This document shows, one piece after another, positions 29,061-37,742 of a DNA stretch of 64,000 nucleotides. The stretch's first letter is position 1. Each line of letters opens with the position of its first letter. The notes beneath the pieces are model-generated. The model saw only the letters and a program-made list of their open reading frames with translations, had not been told where the DNA came from and did no database searches. The translations under genes were made by a program, and so were the position numbers. Source of the DNA: Sphingomonas metalli (GTDB lineage: Bacteria > Pseudomonadota > Alphaproteobacteria > Sphingomonadales > Sphingomonadaceae); NCBI RefSeq assembly GCF_014641735.1, contig NZ_BMIH01000003.1, positions 434,001 to 498,000 of the forward strand, written 5' to 3'.

Positions 29061-30071
29061 CTAGAGGAACTTCGCGATCGCGGTCGCGGTATCGACCATG
29101 CGGTTCGAGAAGCCCCACTCATTGTCGTACCAGCTGACGACGCGGACCAGCTTGCCGTCGAGCACCGCCGTCTCCAGGCTGTCGACCGTGGAGGAGGCCG
29201 GCGTGTGCTGGATGTCGATCGAGACCAGCGGATCCTCCGAATATTCAAGGACGCCCTTGAGCGGGCCGCTCTCGGTAGCGGCCTTCAGGATCTGGTTCAC
29301 CTCGTCACGGGTCGTGTCGCGCTTGGGGGTGAAGGTCAGGTCGATCAGGCTGCCGTCCGGCACCGGCACGCGCACGGCCGACCCGTCCAGCTTGCCCTTC
29401 AGCTCGGGCAGAACCTCGCCCACCGCGCGGGCCGCGCCGGTGGTGGTGGGGATGATCGACATCGCCGCCGCGCGGGCGCGGCGCAGGTCCGGATGGATCT
29501 GGTCGAGGATCTTCTGGTCGTTGGTATAGGCGTGGACGGTGGTCATCAGGCCGCGCTCGATCCCGATCGCGTCGTTCAGCACCTTGGCGACGGGCGCCAG
29601 GCAATTGGTGGTGCACGAGGCGTTGGAGATGATTGTGTGCCCGGCCTCAATCTTGTCGTGGTTGACGCCATAGACGACGGTCAGGTCGACATTCTTGCCC
29701 GGCGCGGAGATCAGCACCTTCTTGGCGCCGGCGTCGAGATGCTTCTGGCACGAGGCGCGATCGGTGAAGAAGCCGGTGCATTCGAGCACCAGATCGACGC
29801 CCAGTTCGGCATGCGGCAGATTGGCCGGATCGCGCTCCGCGGTGACGCGGATGCGCTTGCCGTCGACGACCAGATCGCTGCCCTCGGCCGTCACCGTGCC
29901 GGGCCAGCGGCCATGGACGCTGTCGCGGCTGAACAGCCAGGCGTTCGACTTGGCATCGGCCAGGTCGTTGATCGCGACCAGTTCCAGCGCATCGCCGCCC
30001 CGCTCCAGCATCGCCCGGGCGACCAGGCGGCCGATCCGACCGAAACCGTTGATTGCAACCTTCACCGTCAT
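29061..30071 (-). CDS. gap: Glyceraldehyde-3-phosphate dehydrogenase, type I
   Basis: A 336-residue glycolytic dehydrogenase. It has the Rossmann motif INGFGRIGR, the active-site cysteine in [16 protein letters not shown] and the C-terminal [15 protein letters not shown]. The acidic residue of [10 protein letters not shown] suggests NAD rather than NADP. The ATG at 30071 has GGGAG eight bases upstream. It is the first gene of a gap-MOSC-pgk run. Confidence 0.97.
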   Translation of the reverse strand: MTVKVAINGFGRIGRLVARAMLERGGDALELVAINDLADAKSNAWLFSRDSVHGRWPGTVTAEGSDLVVDGKRIRVTAERDPANLPHAELGVDLVLECTGFFTDRASCQKHLDAGAKKVLISAPGKNVDLTVVYGVNHDKIEAGHTIISNASCTTNCLAPVAKVLNDAIGIERGLMTTVHAYTNDQKILDQIHPDLRRARAAAMSIIPTTTGAARAVGEVLPELKGKLDGSAVRVPVPDGSLIDLTFTPKRDTTRDEVNQILKAATESGPLKGVLEYSEDPLVSIDIQHTPASSTVDSLETAVLDGKLVRVVSWYDNEWGFSNRMVDTATAIAKFL

Positions 30072-30127
30072 CGCTGGGTCTCCCGAGAATGGCGCGCCCT
30101 TCAAGGGCAAAGCCGGGTTGCGGCGGC

Positions 30128-30156
30128 TCTTGCGGGGGGCGATGCCATCCTGTCAA
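30128..30156 (-). promoter_or_regulatory. Possible gap promoter
   Basis: On the minus strand a perfect -35 hexamer TTGACA (30151-30156) is followed 17 bp later by GCAAGA (30128-30133), a poor -10. It lies about 60 bp upstream of the gap start. The -35 is convincing, the -10 is not. Confidence 0.3.
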
Positions 30157-30207
30157 CCGCCCGGAAACGCCTTGCCGCCCGCAGGCGTCGTGCCTATCCG
30201 GGGCAAA

Positions 30208-30390
30208 ATGAGCGAGACTCCTCCTGCCGTTGAGCGGATCGAACGCGCGATCGCGCGAATCGAGCGCGCGGTCTTGGCCCGCGCGGCCGAGGCCGAGTCG
30301 CTGGCACGCCGCCACGCCACGCTGAAGACGCGGATGGCCGAGGCGGTGGCGGCGCTCGACGAAGTGATCGCGCGGACGGGAAGCCGCTGA
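30208..30390 (+). CDS. Small coiled-coil protein upstream of zapA
   Basis: A 60-residue, Ala/Arg/Glu-rich protein predicted to be one continuous amphipathic helix (ERIERAIARIERAVLARAAE). ATG 30208 follows GGGGCAAA. Its stop overlaps the zapA ATG (TGATG), so the two are probably translated together. Similar short helical ORFs precede zapA in related genomes, so a role as division accessory is plausible but only inferred from position. Confidence 0.75.
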   Translation: MSETPPAVERIERAIARIERAVLARAAEAESLARRHATLKTRMAEAVAALDEVIARTGSR

Positions 30391-30695
30391 TGGCGACGGT
30401 GACCATCCAGGTCGGCGGGCGCCCGCACACGATTGCCTGCCGGCCCGGCGAGGAGGCGCGGGTGCAATTGCTCGGCCGGATGCTCGACCAGCGCTGGAGC
30501 GCTGCCGATCGCGCCGCGGCGGGCCAGCCCGAACGGGCGATGCTGTTCGTCGCGCTGATGCTCGCCGACGCGCTGGAGGAAGCCGAGTCGCGCCCGCCGG
30601 TCGGCGCCGCGATCGGCGAGGCGGCGCTGGAGCGGCTGGCGGACCGGCTCGAAAAGCTGGCGGAGACCCTTGAGCAAGCGCCGCCCGCGCCCTAA
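30390..30695 (+). CDS. zapA: Cell division protein ZapA
   Basis: A 101-residue FtsZ-binding protein. It begins with the beta-strand pattern MATVTIQVGGRPHTIACRPG, followed by helix LLGRMLDQRW and a C-terminal coiled coil that dimerises. ZapA cross-links FtsZ filaments at the division ring. It overlaps the preceding small ORF by one base and is followed immediately by the 6S RNA region. Confidence 0.9.
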   Translation: MATVTIQVGGRPHTIACRPGEEARVQLLGRMLDQRWSAADRAAAGQPERAMLFVALMLADALEEAESRPPVGAAIGEAALERLADRLEKLAETLEQAPPAP

Positions 30696-30699
30696 GTCT

Positions 30700-30876
30700 G
30701 TCGGCGGCGGGTACTGCCCGGTGCGAGCCTTTTTTATCCCTGAGGCTATTCATCATCCATGGGGGCTGTCCCTGCGCAGATCCTGGTCTGACGTACATGG
30801 TCCCCACCTGACGTACTGGGCGTCAGTGGATACAATGGCCAACGGCCATGGCGGTCCCGCCACCCGCCCCTCCCTG
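30700..30876 (+). ncRNA. ssrS: 6S RNA
   Basis: The gap between zapA and the 5-FCL gene holds 6S RNA in many proteobacteria, and the sequence fits. The ends pair (GGCGGGT at 30706-30712 with ACCCGCC at 30862-30868, then ACTGCC at 30713-30718 with GGCGGT at 30850-30855). The conserved-looking element ATCCCTGAGGC lies on the 5' side, and complementary GGGG and CCCC runs flank a long central bubble. 6S RNA binds housekeeping RNA polymerase and traps it in stationary phase. The exact ends are estimated. Confidence 0.8.
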
Positions 30877-30878
30877 CC

Positions 30879-31418
30879 ATGAGCGACAAGCGCCTGCTCC
30901 GCGCCCGGCTTCGGGCCGCGCGTGCCGAGATGGTCGAACGGCACCCCGCCCGGCCGCTGGACGTGCCGGACGCCTTCATCCTCGCCCTGCGACCCGGACT
31001 CGTCGTCGCCAGCTATGTTCCGCTCGGCGGCGAGGCCGATCCCGCATCGCTGGAGGCGGCGGCTTGGGCACAGGGATGTGAAATCGCCCTGCCTTTCGTC
31101 GTCGACCGGGCCACGCCGATCCGCTTTCTGGCGGCGGAAGCCGGGCTGGTGGACGGGCCCTTCGGCCTGCGCCAGCCGCCGGCAGACGCCGCCGCGCGTA
31201 TCCCGGACATCATCCTCACCCCGCTGGTCGGCTTCGACCGGCGCGGCAACCGATTGGGCCAAGGAGCGGGCCATTACGATCGCGCCTTCGCCGAGCATCC
31301 GCACGCCTGGCGCGTGGGCATCGCCTGGAGCGTCCAGGAAGTGCCGGCGCTCACCCCCGATCCGTGGGACGTACCGCTCCACGCGATCCTCACCGAATGC
31401 GAATGGATCACGCCATGA
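30879..31418 (+). CDS. fau: 5-formyltetrahydrofolate cyclo-ligase
   Basis: A 179-residue enzyme that converts 5-formyl-THF to 5,10-methenyl-THF using ATP. It shows KRLLRARLRAAR at the N-terminus, VPLGGEADP, and the substrate/ATP site PLVGFDRRGNRLGQGAGHYD. The position after 6S RNA is conserved across proteobacteria. Its stop overlaps the DUF2842 start (ATGA). Confidence 0.94.
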   Translation: MSDKRLLRARLRAARAEMVERHPARPLDVPDAFILALRPGLVVASYVPLGGEADPASLEAAAWAQGCEIALPFVVDRATPIRFLAAEAGLVDGPFGLRQPPADAAARIPDIILTPLVGFDRRGNRLGQGAGHYDRAFAEHPHAWRVGIAWSVQEVPALTPDPWDVPLHAILTECEWITP

Positions 31419-31633
31419 CCCCCGAAGACCCGAGCTGGCGCAAGCCCGTGGGCGCGCTCGCCATCCTGGCCCTCATCGCCTTGTGGGTGGTGGCGGTAAC
31501 CAGCCTGTCGGGCCTGGTGGGAAGCTGGCACTGGGCCTTGCAGCTCGCCTTCTACGTCGTCACCGGGATCGTCTGGATCACCCCGACGCGGCCGCTGCTG
31601 CAATGGATGGAGACCGGGCGCTGGCGCCCGTAG
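31415..31633 (+). CDS. DUF2842 family small membrane protein
   Basis: A 72-residue protein with two hydrophobic helices (about residues 11-30 and 38-55) and the conserved C-terminal WITPTRPLLQWMETG, matching DUF2842, a family of unknown function in alphaproteobacteria. ATG 31415 overlaps the 5-FCL stop as ATGA, so the two are coupled. Confidence 0.88.
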   Translation: MTPEDPSWRKPVGALAILALIALWVVAVTSLSGLVGSWHWALQLAFYVVTGIVWITPTRPLLQWMETGRWRP

Positions 31634-31690
31634 GCGGGCCGCCGGACGACAGGATCTGGGGCGATTTCGCGGCCATTCCGACAAGGGGAA

Positions 31691-31767
<77 letters not shown>

Positions 31768-31784
31768 TTGGAAGCGAGGCCGGC

Positions 31785-31813
31785 CAACTAGGCGAGGGTT
31801 CGGGGGGTGTCAA
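31785..31813 (-). promoter_or_regulatory. Promoter of tRNA-Asp
   Basis: On the minus strand TTGACA (31808-31813) and TAGTTG (31785-31790) are separated by 17 bp, placing the start point about 10 bp before the mature tRNA 5' end at 31767. The -35 is perfect and the spacing optimal. Confidence 0.6.
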
Positions 31814-31830
31814 CGACCCAATGAAGTTTT

Positions 31831-33054
31831 TTACCCCTCGCCCCCGCCCCGCTGCCCGCGACGTCCCCTTTGCTGGTGGACGAGCGTGCCGTGCTCGAAC
31901 AGGAAGCCGGCGATGTCGGGCTTGCCGGCGGCGCCCAGCACGGTCTGGATGATGATCAGGAGCGGCACCGCCAGCAGCGCGCCCAGCGTGCCCCAGACCC
32001 ATCCCCAGAAGCTCAGCGAGACGAGGATCAAGAGCGGGCTGATCGTCAGCCTGTGCCCGACCACGAAGGGCGTGATGGCGTTCGCTTCGATCAGGTGCAG
32101 GCCGTACATGATCGCCGGCGGCAACAGCGCCATCCAGATGTCCGAGAATGTCATCAGTCCGCCCAGCGCCAGCAGGAAGGCGCCGATCACCGGCCCGAAA
32201 TAGGGGATGTAGTTGAGCAGCGCGACGATCCCGCCCCACATGGCGGGATAGGGCATGCCGATCGCCCAGAGCGCCGTGCCGGTGACGAGGCCCAGCGTGG
32301 CGTTGATGATGGTGATCGTGCCCAGATAGGCCGACACGTCGTCGACCACGTCCTGGATCACCCGGGCGGTCGCCATCGCGCCGTCGAAACTGGTGCGGCC
32401 GGTGATCGTCCGCTGGCGCATGCGCGTCCAGCCCGACAGGAAGAAGAAGACGATCAGGATGCCGAACAGCACCTGCACGATGACCGCCGGCGCCGAGGTC
32501 GCGGCGAGTTCGAGGATCGAGCCCGGCGCCGCGACCGCGGCGGTGCGCGGCTGGCGGATCGGCGTGGAGGCGATCTGCCGCAGCGTACGGTTCACATAGG
32601 CTTCGAGCGACGAATAGAGATCGAGCAGCGGCGCGAGATTGTTCTGGATCCGGTCGAGGCGCGTCGGCAGCAGCCGGAAGAAGTCGGTCGCGGGGACGAC
32701 GATCGCGGCGATGGCGATGTTGGCGAGCAGCAGGAAGACGAACAGGCAGATGAGTGCGGCCAGCGCCGACGGCACGCGCCGCCGCTCGAGCCATTCGAGC
32801 ACCGGCACCAGGGCGACGGCGATGACCAGCGCCGTGGTGAGCGGCAGGAAGAACTCGGCCCCCGCCTTCAGCGCGAAGGGCAGCGCCACGGCGAGACCGA
32901 CGCCGGCGGTGAGCGTCAGCGCAGCGAGCAGCCGGTCGCGGCGCATCGCGATGCGCATCGCATCGTCGGCATCCACCCCGACCGGCAGTCCGAGGATATT
33001 GTCCCCCGGAACGGGATTCTGCGTCGCGTTCGGGTGGTTATCTGCATCCGCCAT
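31831..33054 (-). CDS. AI-2E family transporter (PerM-like permease)
   Basis: A 407-residue inner-membrane protein of the AI-2E/PerM family. Paired hydrophobic helices lie at about residues 40-75 and 95-120, a soluble middle domain follows, and the conserved C-terminal block includes LLNYIPYFGPVIGA and EANAITPFVVGHRLTISPL. Family members export small molecules or act as Na+/H+ antiporters, so the substrate cannot be assigned. ATG 33054 is chosen; an upstream ATG adds an arginine-rich, unlikely extension. The C-terminus is basic (HQQRGRRGQRGGGEG). Confidence 0.92.
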   Translation of the reverse strand: MADADNHPNATQNPVPGDNILGLPVGVDADDAMRIAMRRDRLLAALTLTAGVGLAVALPFALKAGAEFFLPLTTALVIAVALVPVLEWLERRRVPSALAALICLFVFLLLANIAIAAIVVPATDFFRLLPTRLDRIQNNLAPLLDLYSSLEAYVNRTLRQIASTPIRQPRTAAVAAPGSILELAATSAPAVIVQVLFGILIVFFFLSGWTRMRQRTITGRTSFDGAMATARVIQDVVDDVSAYLGTITIINATLGLVTGTALWAIGMPYPAMWGGIVALLNYIPYFGPVIGAFLLALGGLMTFSDIWMALLPPAIMYGLHLIEANAITPFVVGHRLTISPLLILVSLSFWGWVWGTLGALLAVPLLIIIQTVLGAAGKPDIAGFLFEHGTLVHQQRGRRGQRGGGEG

Positions 33055-33107
33055 GCCGCGGAGCGTAGAGCGGAGGCCCGCCGGCAGCAACGACGAACGC
33101 GCGGGGA

Positions 33108-33458
33108 TCAGCCCTGTTCGACCGCCATCAGCAATGTGCCCTCATACCGCTTGTCCTTCGGGTCGAACAGCGCGCTGGGCGTGAAGCGACGCGGCGTGAT
33201 CCGCAGCCCCGCCAGGCCGGACAGCTTGAAGGCGCCCAGCTTCTCCTCTTTGGGCGGACGACCGTCGCGATCGAGGGTGATCGCATCGACATAGATCTCG
33301 TCGTGCCGCGTATAGATGACGTGGGGGGCCAGCGTCACCTCGCCGCGATTGTAGCTGGCGGCGACAGCCTGCTGCTTCACAATCGCCTCGAAGATCGTCG
33401 CCGGCGAGGGCGGCGGACCCGAGCGGGCCGTTTCGACGGGGGAACTCATCTCGTTCAT
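33108..33458 (-). CDS. Conserved hypothetical protein, possible stand-alone WYL-like domain
   Basis: A 116-residue soluble protein. The pattern AIVKQQAVAASYNRGEVTL, then VIYTRHDEIYVDAITLDRDG, then LGAFKLSGLAGLRITPRRF resembles the small beta-barrel WYL domain (a ligand or nucleotide sensor usually fused to a helix-turn-helix), here without a DNA-binding domain. That assignment is my inference. A near-consensus EcfG promoter stands 39 bp upstream, divergent from the promoter of the next gene, which suggests a general-stress function. Confidence 0.75.
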   Translation of the reverse strand: MNEMSSPVETARSGPPPSPATIFEAIVKQQAVAASYNRGEVTLAPHVIYTRHDEIYVDAITLDRDGRPPKEEKLGAFKLSGLAGLRITPRRFTPSALFDPKDKRYEGTLLMAVEQG

Positions 33459-33496
33459 CCTGATCCCTGTGCCACCCTCTCCCGCATTGCAGCAAG

Positions 33497-33521
33497 AACG
33501 ATGTTAGCACCGCAGCGTTTC
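33497..33521 (-). promoter_or_regulatory. EcfG-type general stress promoter (minus, one mismatch)
   Basis: On the minus strand GAAAC (33517-33521), 16 bp, CGTT (33497-33500). This differs from GGAAC-N16-CGTT at one base. It points toward the gene at 33108-33458. Confidence 0.5.
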
Positions 33522-33526
33522 GTGCC

Positions 33527-33551
33527 GGAACGTCCGACAGCAAATTCCGTT
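33527..33551 (+). promoter_or_regulatory. EcfG-type general stress promoter (plus, exact)
   Basis: GGAAC at 33527-33531, a 16-bp spacer, CGTT at 33548-33551: an exact match to the EcfG consensus. The -10 ends only 8 bases before the ATG at 33560, so transcription should begin at or within a few bases of the start codon, giving a leaderless message. Confidence 0.75.
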
Positions 33552-33559
33552 GGCGGCAG

Positions 33560-34054
33560 ATGAGCGAGACAGCCGAGCGCAGCGACCCTGCCCTGTGGGA
33601 CAAGGTCAAGGCCGAGATCACCGCGGGCGCCAAGGGCGGCCGCAAGGGCGAATGGTCCGCGCGCAAGGCGCAGATGGCGGTGACCGAGTACAAGAAGCGC
33701 GGCGGCGGCTATCGCGGCGAGAAGGCCGAGGACAACTCGCTGCATCAATGGACCGAGGAGGACTGGGGCACGAAGTCGGGAGCGAAAAGCGGCGACACGC
33801 ATGAGCGCTACCTCCCGAAAAAGGCGCGCGAAGCGCTGAGCGATGCGGAATACAAGCGGACCACCGCCAAGAAGCGGGCCGATAGCCGCAAGGGCAAGCA
33901 GTTCTCCGCCCAGCCGGACGATGTCGCGCGGAAGACGGCGCCCTTCCGGGACCACAAGACCCGCGCGCAGCTCTATGCGGAAGCCAGGCGGCGGAACATC
34001 GCCGGCCGTTCGAAGATGACGAAGGCCGAGCTCGAAAAGGCCCTGCATTCCTGA
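33560..34054 (+). CDS. DUF5872-like protein with Rho-N/SAP-like C-terminal motif
   Basis: A 164-residue, very basic and hydrophilic protein. The N-terminal two thirds (KGGRKGEWSARKAQMAV, YKKRGGGYRGEK, HQWTEEDWGTKSG, ERYLPKKAREALS) match the DUF5872 pattern. The C-terminus (TRAQLYAEARRRNIAGRSKM and KAELEKALHS) looks like a Rho-N/SAP-type nucleic-acid-binding helical motif. It is probably a small stress-induced nucleic-acid-associated protein. It is preceded by an exact EcfG promoter and has no clear Shine-Dalgarno sequence. Function is not established. Confidence 0.85.
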   Translation: MSETAERSDPALWDKVKAEITAGAKGGRKGEWSARKAQMAVTEYKKRGGGYRGEKAEDNSLHQWTEEDWGTKSGAKSGDTHERYLPKKAREALSDAEYKRTTAKKRADSRKGKQFSAQPDDVARKTAPFRDHKTRAQLYAEARRRNIAGRSKMTKAELEKALHS

Positions 34055-34105
34055 CGACCCGCCTGGCCACGGCGCCCTTGCGACGCCGTGACCCGGACGG
34101 ACCTG

Positions 34106-36229
34106 TTACTTCGCGGCGGTCTGCGAAGCCGTCGACGGTCCCATCAGCTTCTGCGCGAAATAGGTCATCTGCAGGGCATCCAGCTTTGCCCGCTGGGCGA
34201 TGTCGGCATCGCCCGAATGGCCGCCGGCCGTGTCCTCGTAGAAGAAATAGGGCATGCCATATTCCTTCATCCGCGCGGCGAACTTGCGGGCGTGCTGCGG
34301 CCCGACCCGATCGTCCTTCGTCGTCGTCCAGATATAGGGCTCGGGATAGACCGCGCCCTTCTTCAGATTGGCATAGGGCGAGATGCGGCGCAGGAAGGCC
34401 GCCTCCGCGGGCTTGTCGATCGAGCCATATTCGTCCTCCCAGGACGCGCCTGCGGCGATCTGCTGGTAGCGGACCATGTCGAGGAGCGGAACGCCGATCG
34501 AGACCGCCTTCCAGAGGTCCGGCTGCTGGGTCATCTCGACCCCCATCAGCAGGCCGCCGTTCGAGCCGCCATAGATGCCGAGCTTCTGCGCGCTCGTGAT
34601 CTTGCGGGCGAACAGGTCGCGCGCCACCGAGGCGAAATCGTCGTAGATCACCTGCCGCTTGGTCTTGCGACCAGCATCGTGCCAGGCGGGGCCGAATTCG
34701 CCGCCGCCCCGGATATTGGCCAGCACGAACGCGCCGCCATTCTCCAGCCACAGCTTGCCCGTCGCGCCGAGATAGGTCGGCAGGCGCGAGATCTCGAAGC
34801 CGCCATAGGCGGTCATGATCGTCGGCGTGCTGCCGTCGAGCGGGCGGTCGCGCCGGTGGACGACGAAGTAGGGCACCCTGGTGCCGTCGGTCGACGTCGC
34901 CTCGAACTGCTCGACGACCTGTCCGGTCGCATCGAAGCGCGCCGGCAGCGCCTTCACCGTGCGGGGCGCGGCGGTTCCGGCGGCGTCGATCGTCTGGAGC
35001 ATGGTGGGCGTGACGAACCCGGTGACGGTCATATAGGCGGTGTTGCTGCGGTCGGTGGTGCTGGCGAAGCCGACCGCCATGTTGTCGGCGACCGGCACGT
35101 CGCGCGACGTCCATCCCGCGCCGCCGGGAGCGAAGATCGACACGCGGCCGCGGACATTGTCGGTATAGGACACCAGCACCCGGTCGCGGGTCAGTGCCAC
35201 GCCCTGTACCGCCTGGCGCGGCGTCGGCTTGAACAGCAGCCTGGGGTTCGCCTCGCCGCGCTGGATCTCGGCGACCGGCACCCAGGCGATCGCGCCGGCC
35301 GGGATCGGTCCCCACGGATCGCTCGTCTCGAAGATCACCCGCCCCTCGACCAGCCCGACCGGCTGGGCGCGCGGCGGGATCGCCAGCGTCTTCGTGCCCT
35401 GCGGCGTCCACACCAGCGTGTCCCCGCCGAAGAAGGTCTGGCGGCGGCCGATCAGCACGACGCGGTTGCCCTTCGCATCGGTCAGCGTGCGGGCGTAGCT
35501 GCCGAGCTGGTCGGTTACCGCGCCGCGGAAGACCTCAGTCGCCGCAGCGAGCGGCTGGCCGCGCTTCACCATCTTCACGACGAAGGGATAGCTGGAGTTG
35601 GTCATCGTCCCCTGCCCCCAGTCGCGGCTGACCAGGAGCGTGTCGCGATCGATCCAGGTCGCACCCTGCTTGCTCTTCGGGAGGGCGAAGCCATCGGGCA
35701 CGAACCGGCCGGTCTGAAGGTCGAATTCGCGCATCGACTCTGCGTCCTCGCCGCCCTCCGACAGCTGGACGAGGCAATAGCGCTCCTCGGGCGGCAGGCA
35801 GGTGGCGCCGTGCCAGACCCATTGCTTGCCTTCCGCCTTGCCGAGCGCGTCGACATCGAGCGCGACGGTCCATTTCGGGTTGGCGGACGCATAGTCGGCC
35901 TCGCTCGTCCAGCGCCACAGCCCGCGCGGATGCTCGGCGTCGCGCCAAAAATTGTAGATACGCCCGAAGGTCTGTTCCGGCATCGGGATCCGATCGGTCG
36001 CGGAGGCGATCGCCAGCGCCTGCTGGTAGAAGGTCGCGTAGCGCGGGTCGCTCTGCAGCCGGGACAGGGTGCGGGCATTCTCGCCCTCGACCCAGGCCAG
36101 CGGCCTGGCGCCATCCTTGTCCTCCAGCCAGATATAGGGATCGTCGGTCATGGCCGCGGTCTGCGCCAGCGCCCCGCTCCCCGCAAGGATCGCCGCCGCC
36201 GCTACCAGCCACCGTGTCTTCGCCCGCAT
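34106..36229 (-). CDS. S9 family peptidase (prolyl oligopeptidase)
   Basis: A 707-residue secreted serine peptidase with an N-terminal signal peptide (hydrophobic core at residues 8-22, ending ALAQ). A beta-propeller domain fills the middle, and the C-terminal alpha/beta-hydrolase domain carries the triad: Ser in YGGSNGGLLMG, Asp in TKDDRVGP and His in TAGGHSGDAD. It should cut short proline-containing peptides in the periplasm. The last 10 residues form a small Ser/Thr/Ala tail. It is convergent with the DUF5872 gene. Confidence 0.95.
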   Translation of the reverse strand: MRAKTRWLVAAAAILAGSGALAQTAAMTDDPYIWLEDKDGARPLAWVEGENARTLSRLQSDPRYATFYQQALAIASATDRIPMPEQTFGRIYNFWRDAEHPRGLWRWTSEADYASANPKWTVALDVDALGKAEGKQWVWHGATCLPPEERYCLVQLSEGGEDAESMREFDLQTGRFVPDGFALPKSKQGATWIDRDTLLVSRDWGQGTMTNSSYPFVVKMVKRGQPLAAATEVFRGAVTDQLGSYARTLTDAKGNRVVLIGRRQTFFGGDTLVWTPQGTKTLAIPPRAQPVGLVEGRVIFETSDPWGPIPAGAIAWVPVAEIQRGEANPRLLFKPTPRQAVQGVALTRDRVLVSYTDNVRGRVSIFAPGGAGWTSRDVPVADNMAVGFASTTDRSNTAYMTVTGFVTPTMLQTIDAAGTAAPRTVKALPARFDATGQVVEQFEATSTDGTRVPYFVVHRRDRPLDGSTPTIMTAYGGFEISRLPTYLGATGKLWLENGGAFVLANIRGGGEFGPAWHDAGRKTKRQVIYDDFASVARDLFARKITSAQKLGIYGGSNGGLLMGVEMTQQPDLWKAVSIGVPLLDMVRYQQIAAGASWEDEYGSIDKPAEAAFLRRISPYANLKKGAVYPEPYIWTTTKDDRVGPQHARKFAARMKEYGMPYFFYEDTAGGHSGDADIAQRAKLDALQMTYFAQKLMGPSTASQTAAK

Positions 36230-36340
36230 GCAAGTATCTCCTGTGATCCCCCGGTTCTAGGGACATGGAGCCGGGCCGATCAACCCGCGCCGGCCCGGCG
36301 GAACGGACCCGGAAGGCCGGTCGCGCCGTTTTGCGCAGCC

Positions 36341-37735
36341 ATGACCGACGGACTTCCCAAGCCGCGCCGCCTGATCGCGATCGCCGCCATTTCCGCAGGC
36401 ACCGCGCTGGTGGTGGTCGATGGCGCGATCGCCACCGTGGCGCTGCCGACGATCGCGCGCGACCTGCACGTCCCCGCCAGTGCGGCCGTGGCGGTCGTCA
36501 CCGTCTACCAGCTGGTTCTGGTCATGACGCTGCTACCCTTTTCGGGGCTGGGCGACCGGGTGGGGCTGAAGCGGCTGTACCAATGGGGGCAGCTGCTCTT
36601 CACCGTCTCGACCGCGCTATGCTTCTTCGCCAACAGCCTGCCCTTCCTGCTGATCGTGCGCGCGGCGCAAGCCCTGGGCGCGGCGATGGCGCTCAGCGTG
36701 TCGTCGGCGCTGCTCCGCTCCATCTATCCCGCCAAGCAACTCGGCCGCGGGCTCGGCATCAACTCCGTCGTCGTGTCGAGCTCCGCGGCGCTGGCACCGA
36801 CGCTGGGCGGCGTCATCCTCGGCCTCGCATCCTGGCCCTGGGTCTTCGCCAGCGCGGTGCCCTTCGCGATCGCAAGCCTGCTCCTCGGCCGCGCCCTGCC
36901 CGACGTTCCGACGCGCGAAGGGCGGTTCGACGTGCCCGGCGCCGTCATGTGCGCGGCGATGTTCGGCCTGGTGATCGGCGGACTCGAGACTGCGGTGCAT
37001 GGCGACAGCCCGGTCGTGTCGGCCGCCATCGTGTTGGTCGGCGCGATCGTCGGCTGGATCTTCGTGCGCCGCGAGCAGGGCGAGACGGCGCCGATCCTGC
37101 CAGTCGACCTGCTGGGGCGGCCGGTGCTCGCCCTGTCCACGCTGGGCGCCTTCACCGCCTTCATCGCGACGATGACGCTGCTTCTGTCCCTGCCCTTCCG
37201 CCTCCAGACCGAATTCGGTTTCTCGCCGGGCGGCGTCGGCGCGGCGATCGCGCCCTGGCCGCTGACCACGATGGTGGTGGCGCCGATCGCGGGCTGGCTG
37301 TCCGACCGCTATCCGGCGGGCCTGCTCGGCGGGATCGGCATGGCCGTGGCGATCGGCGGACTGATCGCGCTGGCGCTGCTGCCGTCCGGGGCGGGCTATG
37401 GCGATATCGCATGGCGCATGGCGGTCACCGGGAGCGGCTTCGGCCTGTTCCTGTCGCCCAACGCGCGGCTGATCATCGGCTCCGCGCCGCGCGAGCGGGC
37501 GGCGGCGGCGGGTGGCCTGATCTCGACGACGCGTATGGTCGGGCAGACCACCGGAGCGACCCTCGTCGCCGCGCTGCTTGCGCTCGGCCTGGGTTCGGGC
37601 CGGATGCCGGCGCTGCTGGCCGCCGGCCTCGCCCTGATCGCCGGACTGTGCAGCCTCGCCCGGCTCAATCCGGCGATCCGCAATCCCCCGCGCGACGAAG
37701 CAGCAGACGCGCAGCCCGGCGCGCAGGTGCGGTGA
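36341..37735 (+). CDS. MFS transporter, DHA2 (EmrB/QacA-like) family
   Basis: A 464-residue inner-membrane drug/proton antiporter-like protein with about 14 hydrophobic helices. Motif A is seen as GLGDRVGLKRLYQWG after the second helix, and the antiporter motif C-like GVILGLASWPWVFA in helix 5. It starts at ATG 36341; the upstream open frame has no conserved sequence. No membrane-fusion partner is adjacent. The substrate is unknown. Confidence 0.92.
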   Translation: MTDGLPKPRRLIAIAAISAGTALVVVDGAIATVALPTIARDLHVPASAAVAVVTVYQLVLVMTLLPFSGLGDRVGLKRLYQWGQLLFTVSTALCFFANSLPFLLIVRAAQALGAAMALSVSSALLRSIYPAKQLGRGLGINSVVVSSSAALAPTLGGVILGLASWPWVFASAVPFAIASLLLGRALPDVPTREGRFDVPGAVMCAAMFGLVIGGLETAVHGDSPVVSAAIVLVGAIVGWIFVRREQGETAPILPVDLLGRPVLALSTLGAFTAFIATMTLLLSLPFRLQTEFGFSPGGVGAAIAPWPLTTMVVAPIAGWLSDRYPAGLLGGIGMAVAIGGLIALALLPSGAGYGDIAWRMAVTGSGFGLFLSPNARLIIGSAPRERAAAAGGLISTTRMVGQTTGATLVAALLALGLGSGRMPALLAAGLALIAGLCSLARLNPAIRNPPRDEAADAQPGAQVR

Positions 37736-37742
37736 CGCGCGA

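Noticed and set aside
33096..33120. CGAAC-N16-CGTT on the minus strand upstream of the AI-2E transporter
   Set aside because: The -35 has a mismatch at the first base and overlaps the end of the preceding gene; too weak to call alone.
36310..36340. GGAAC followed by CGTT upstream of the MFS transporter
   Set aside because: The spacer is 22 bp, outside the 16-17 bp needed by EcfG.
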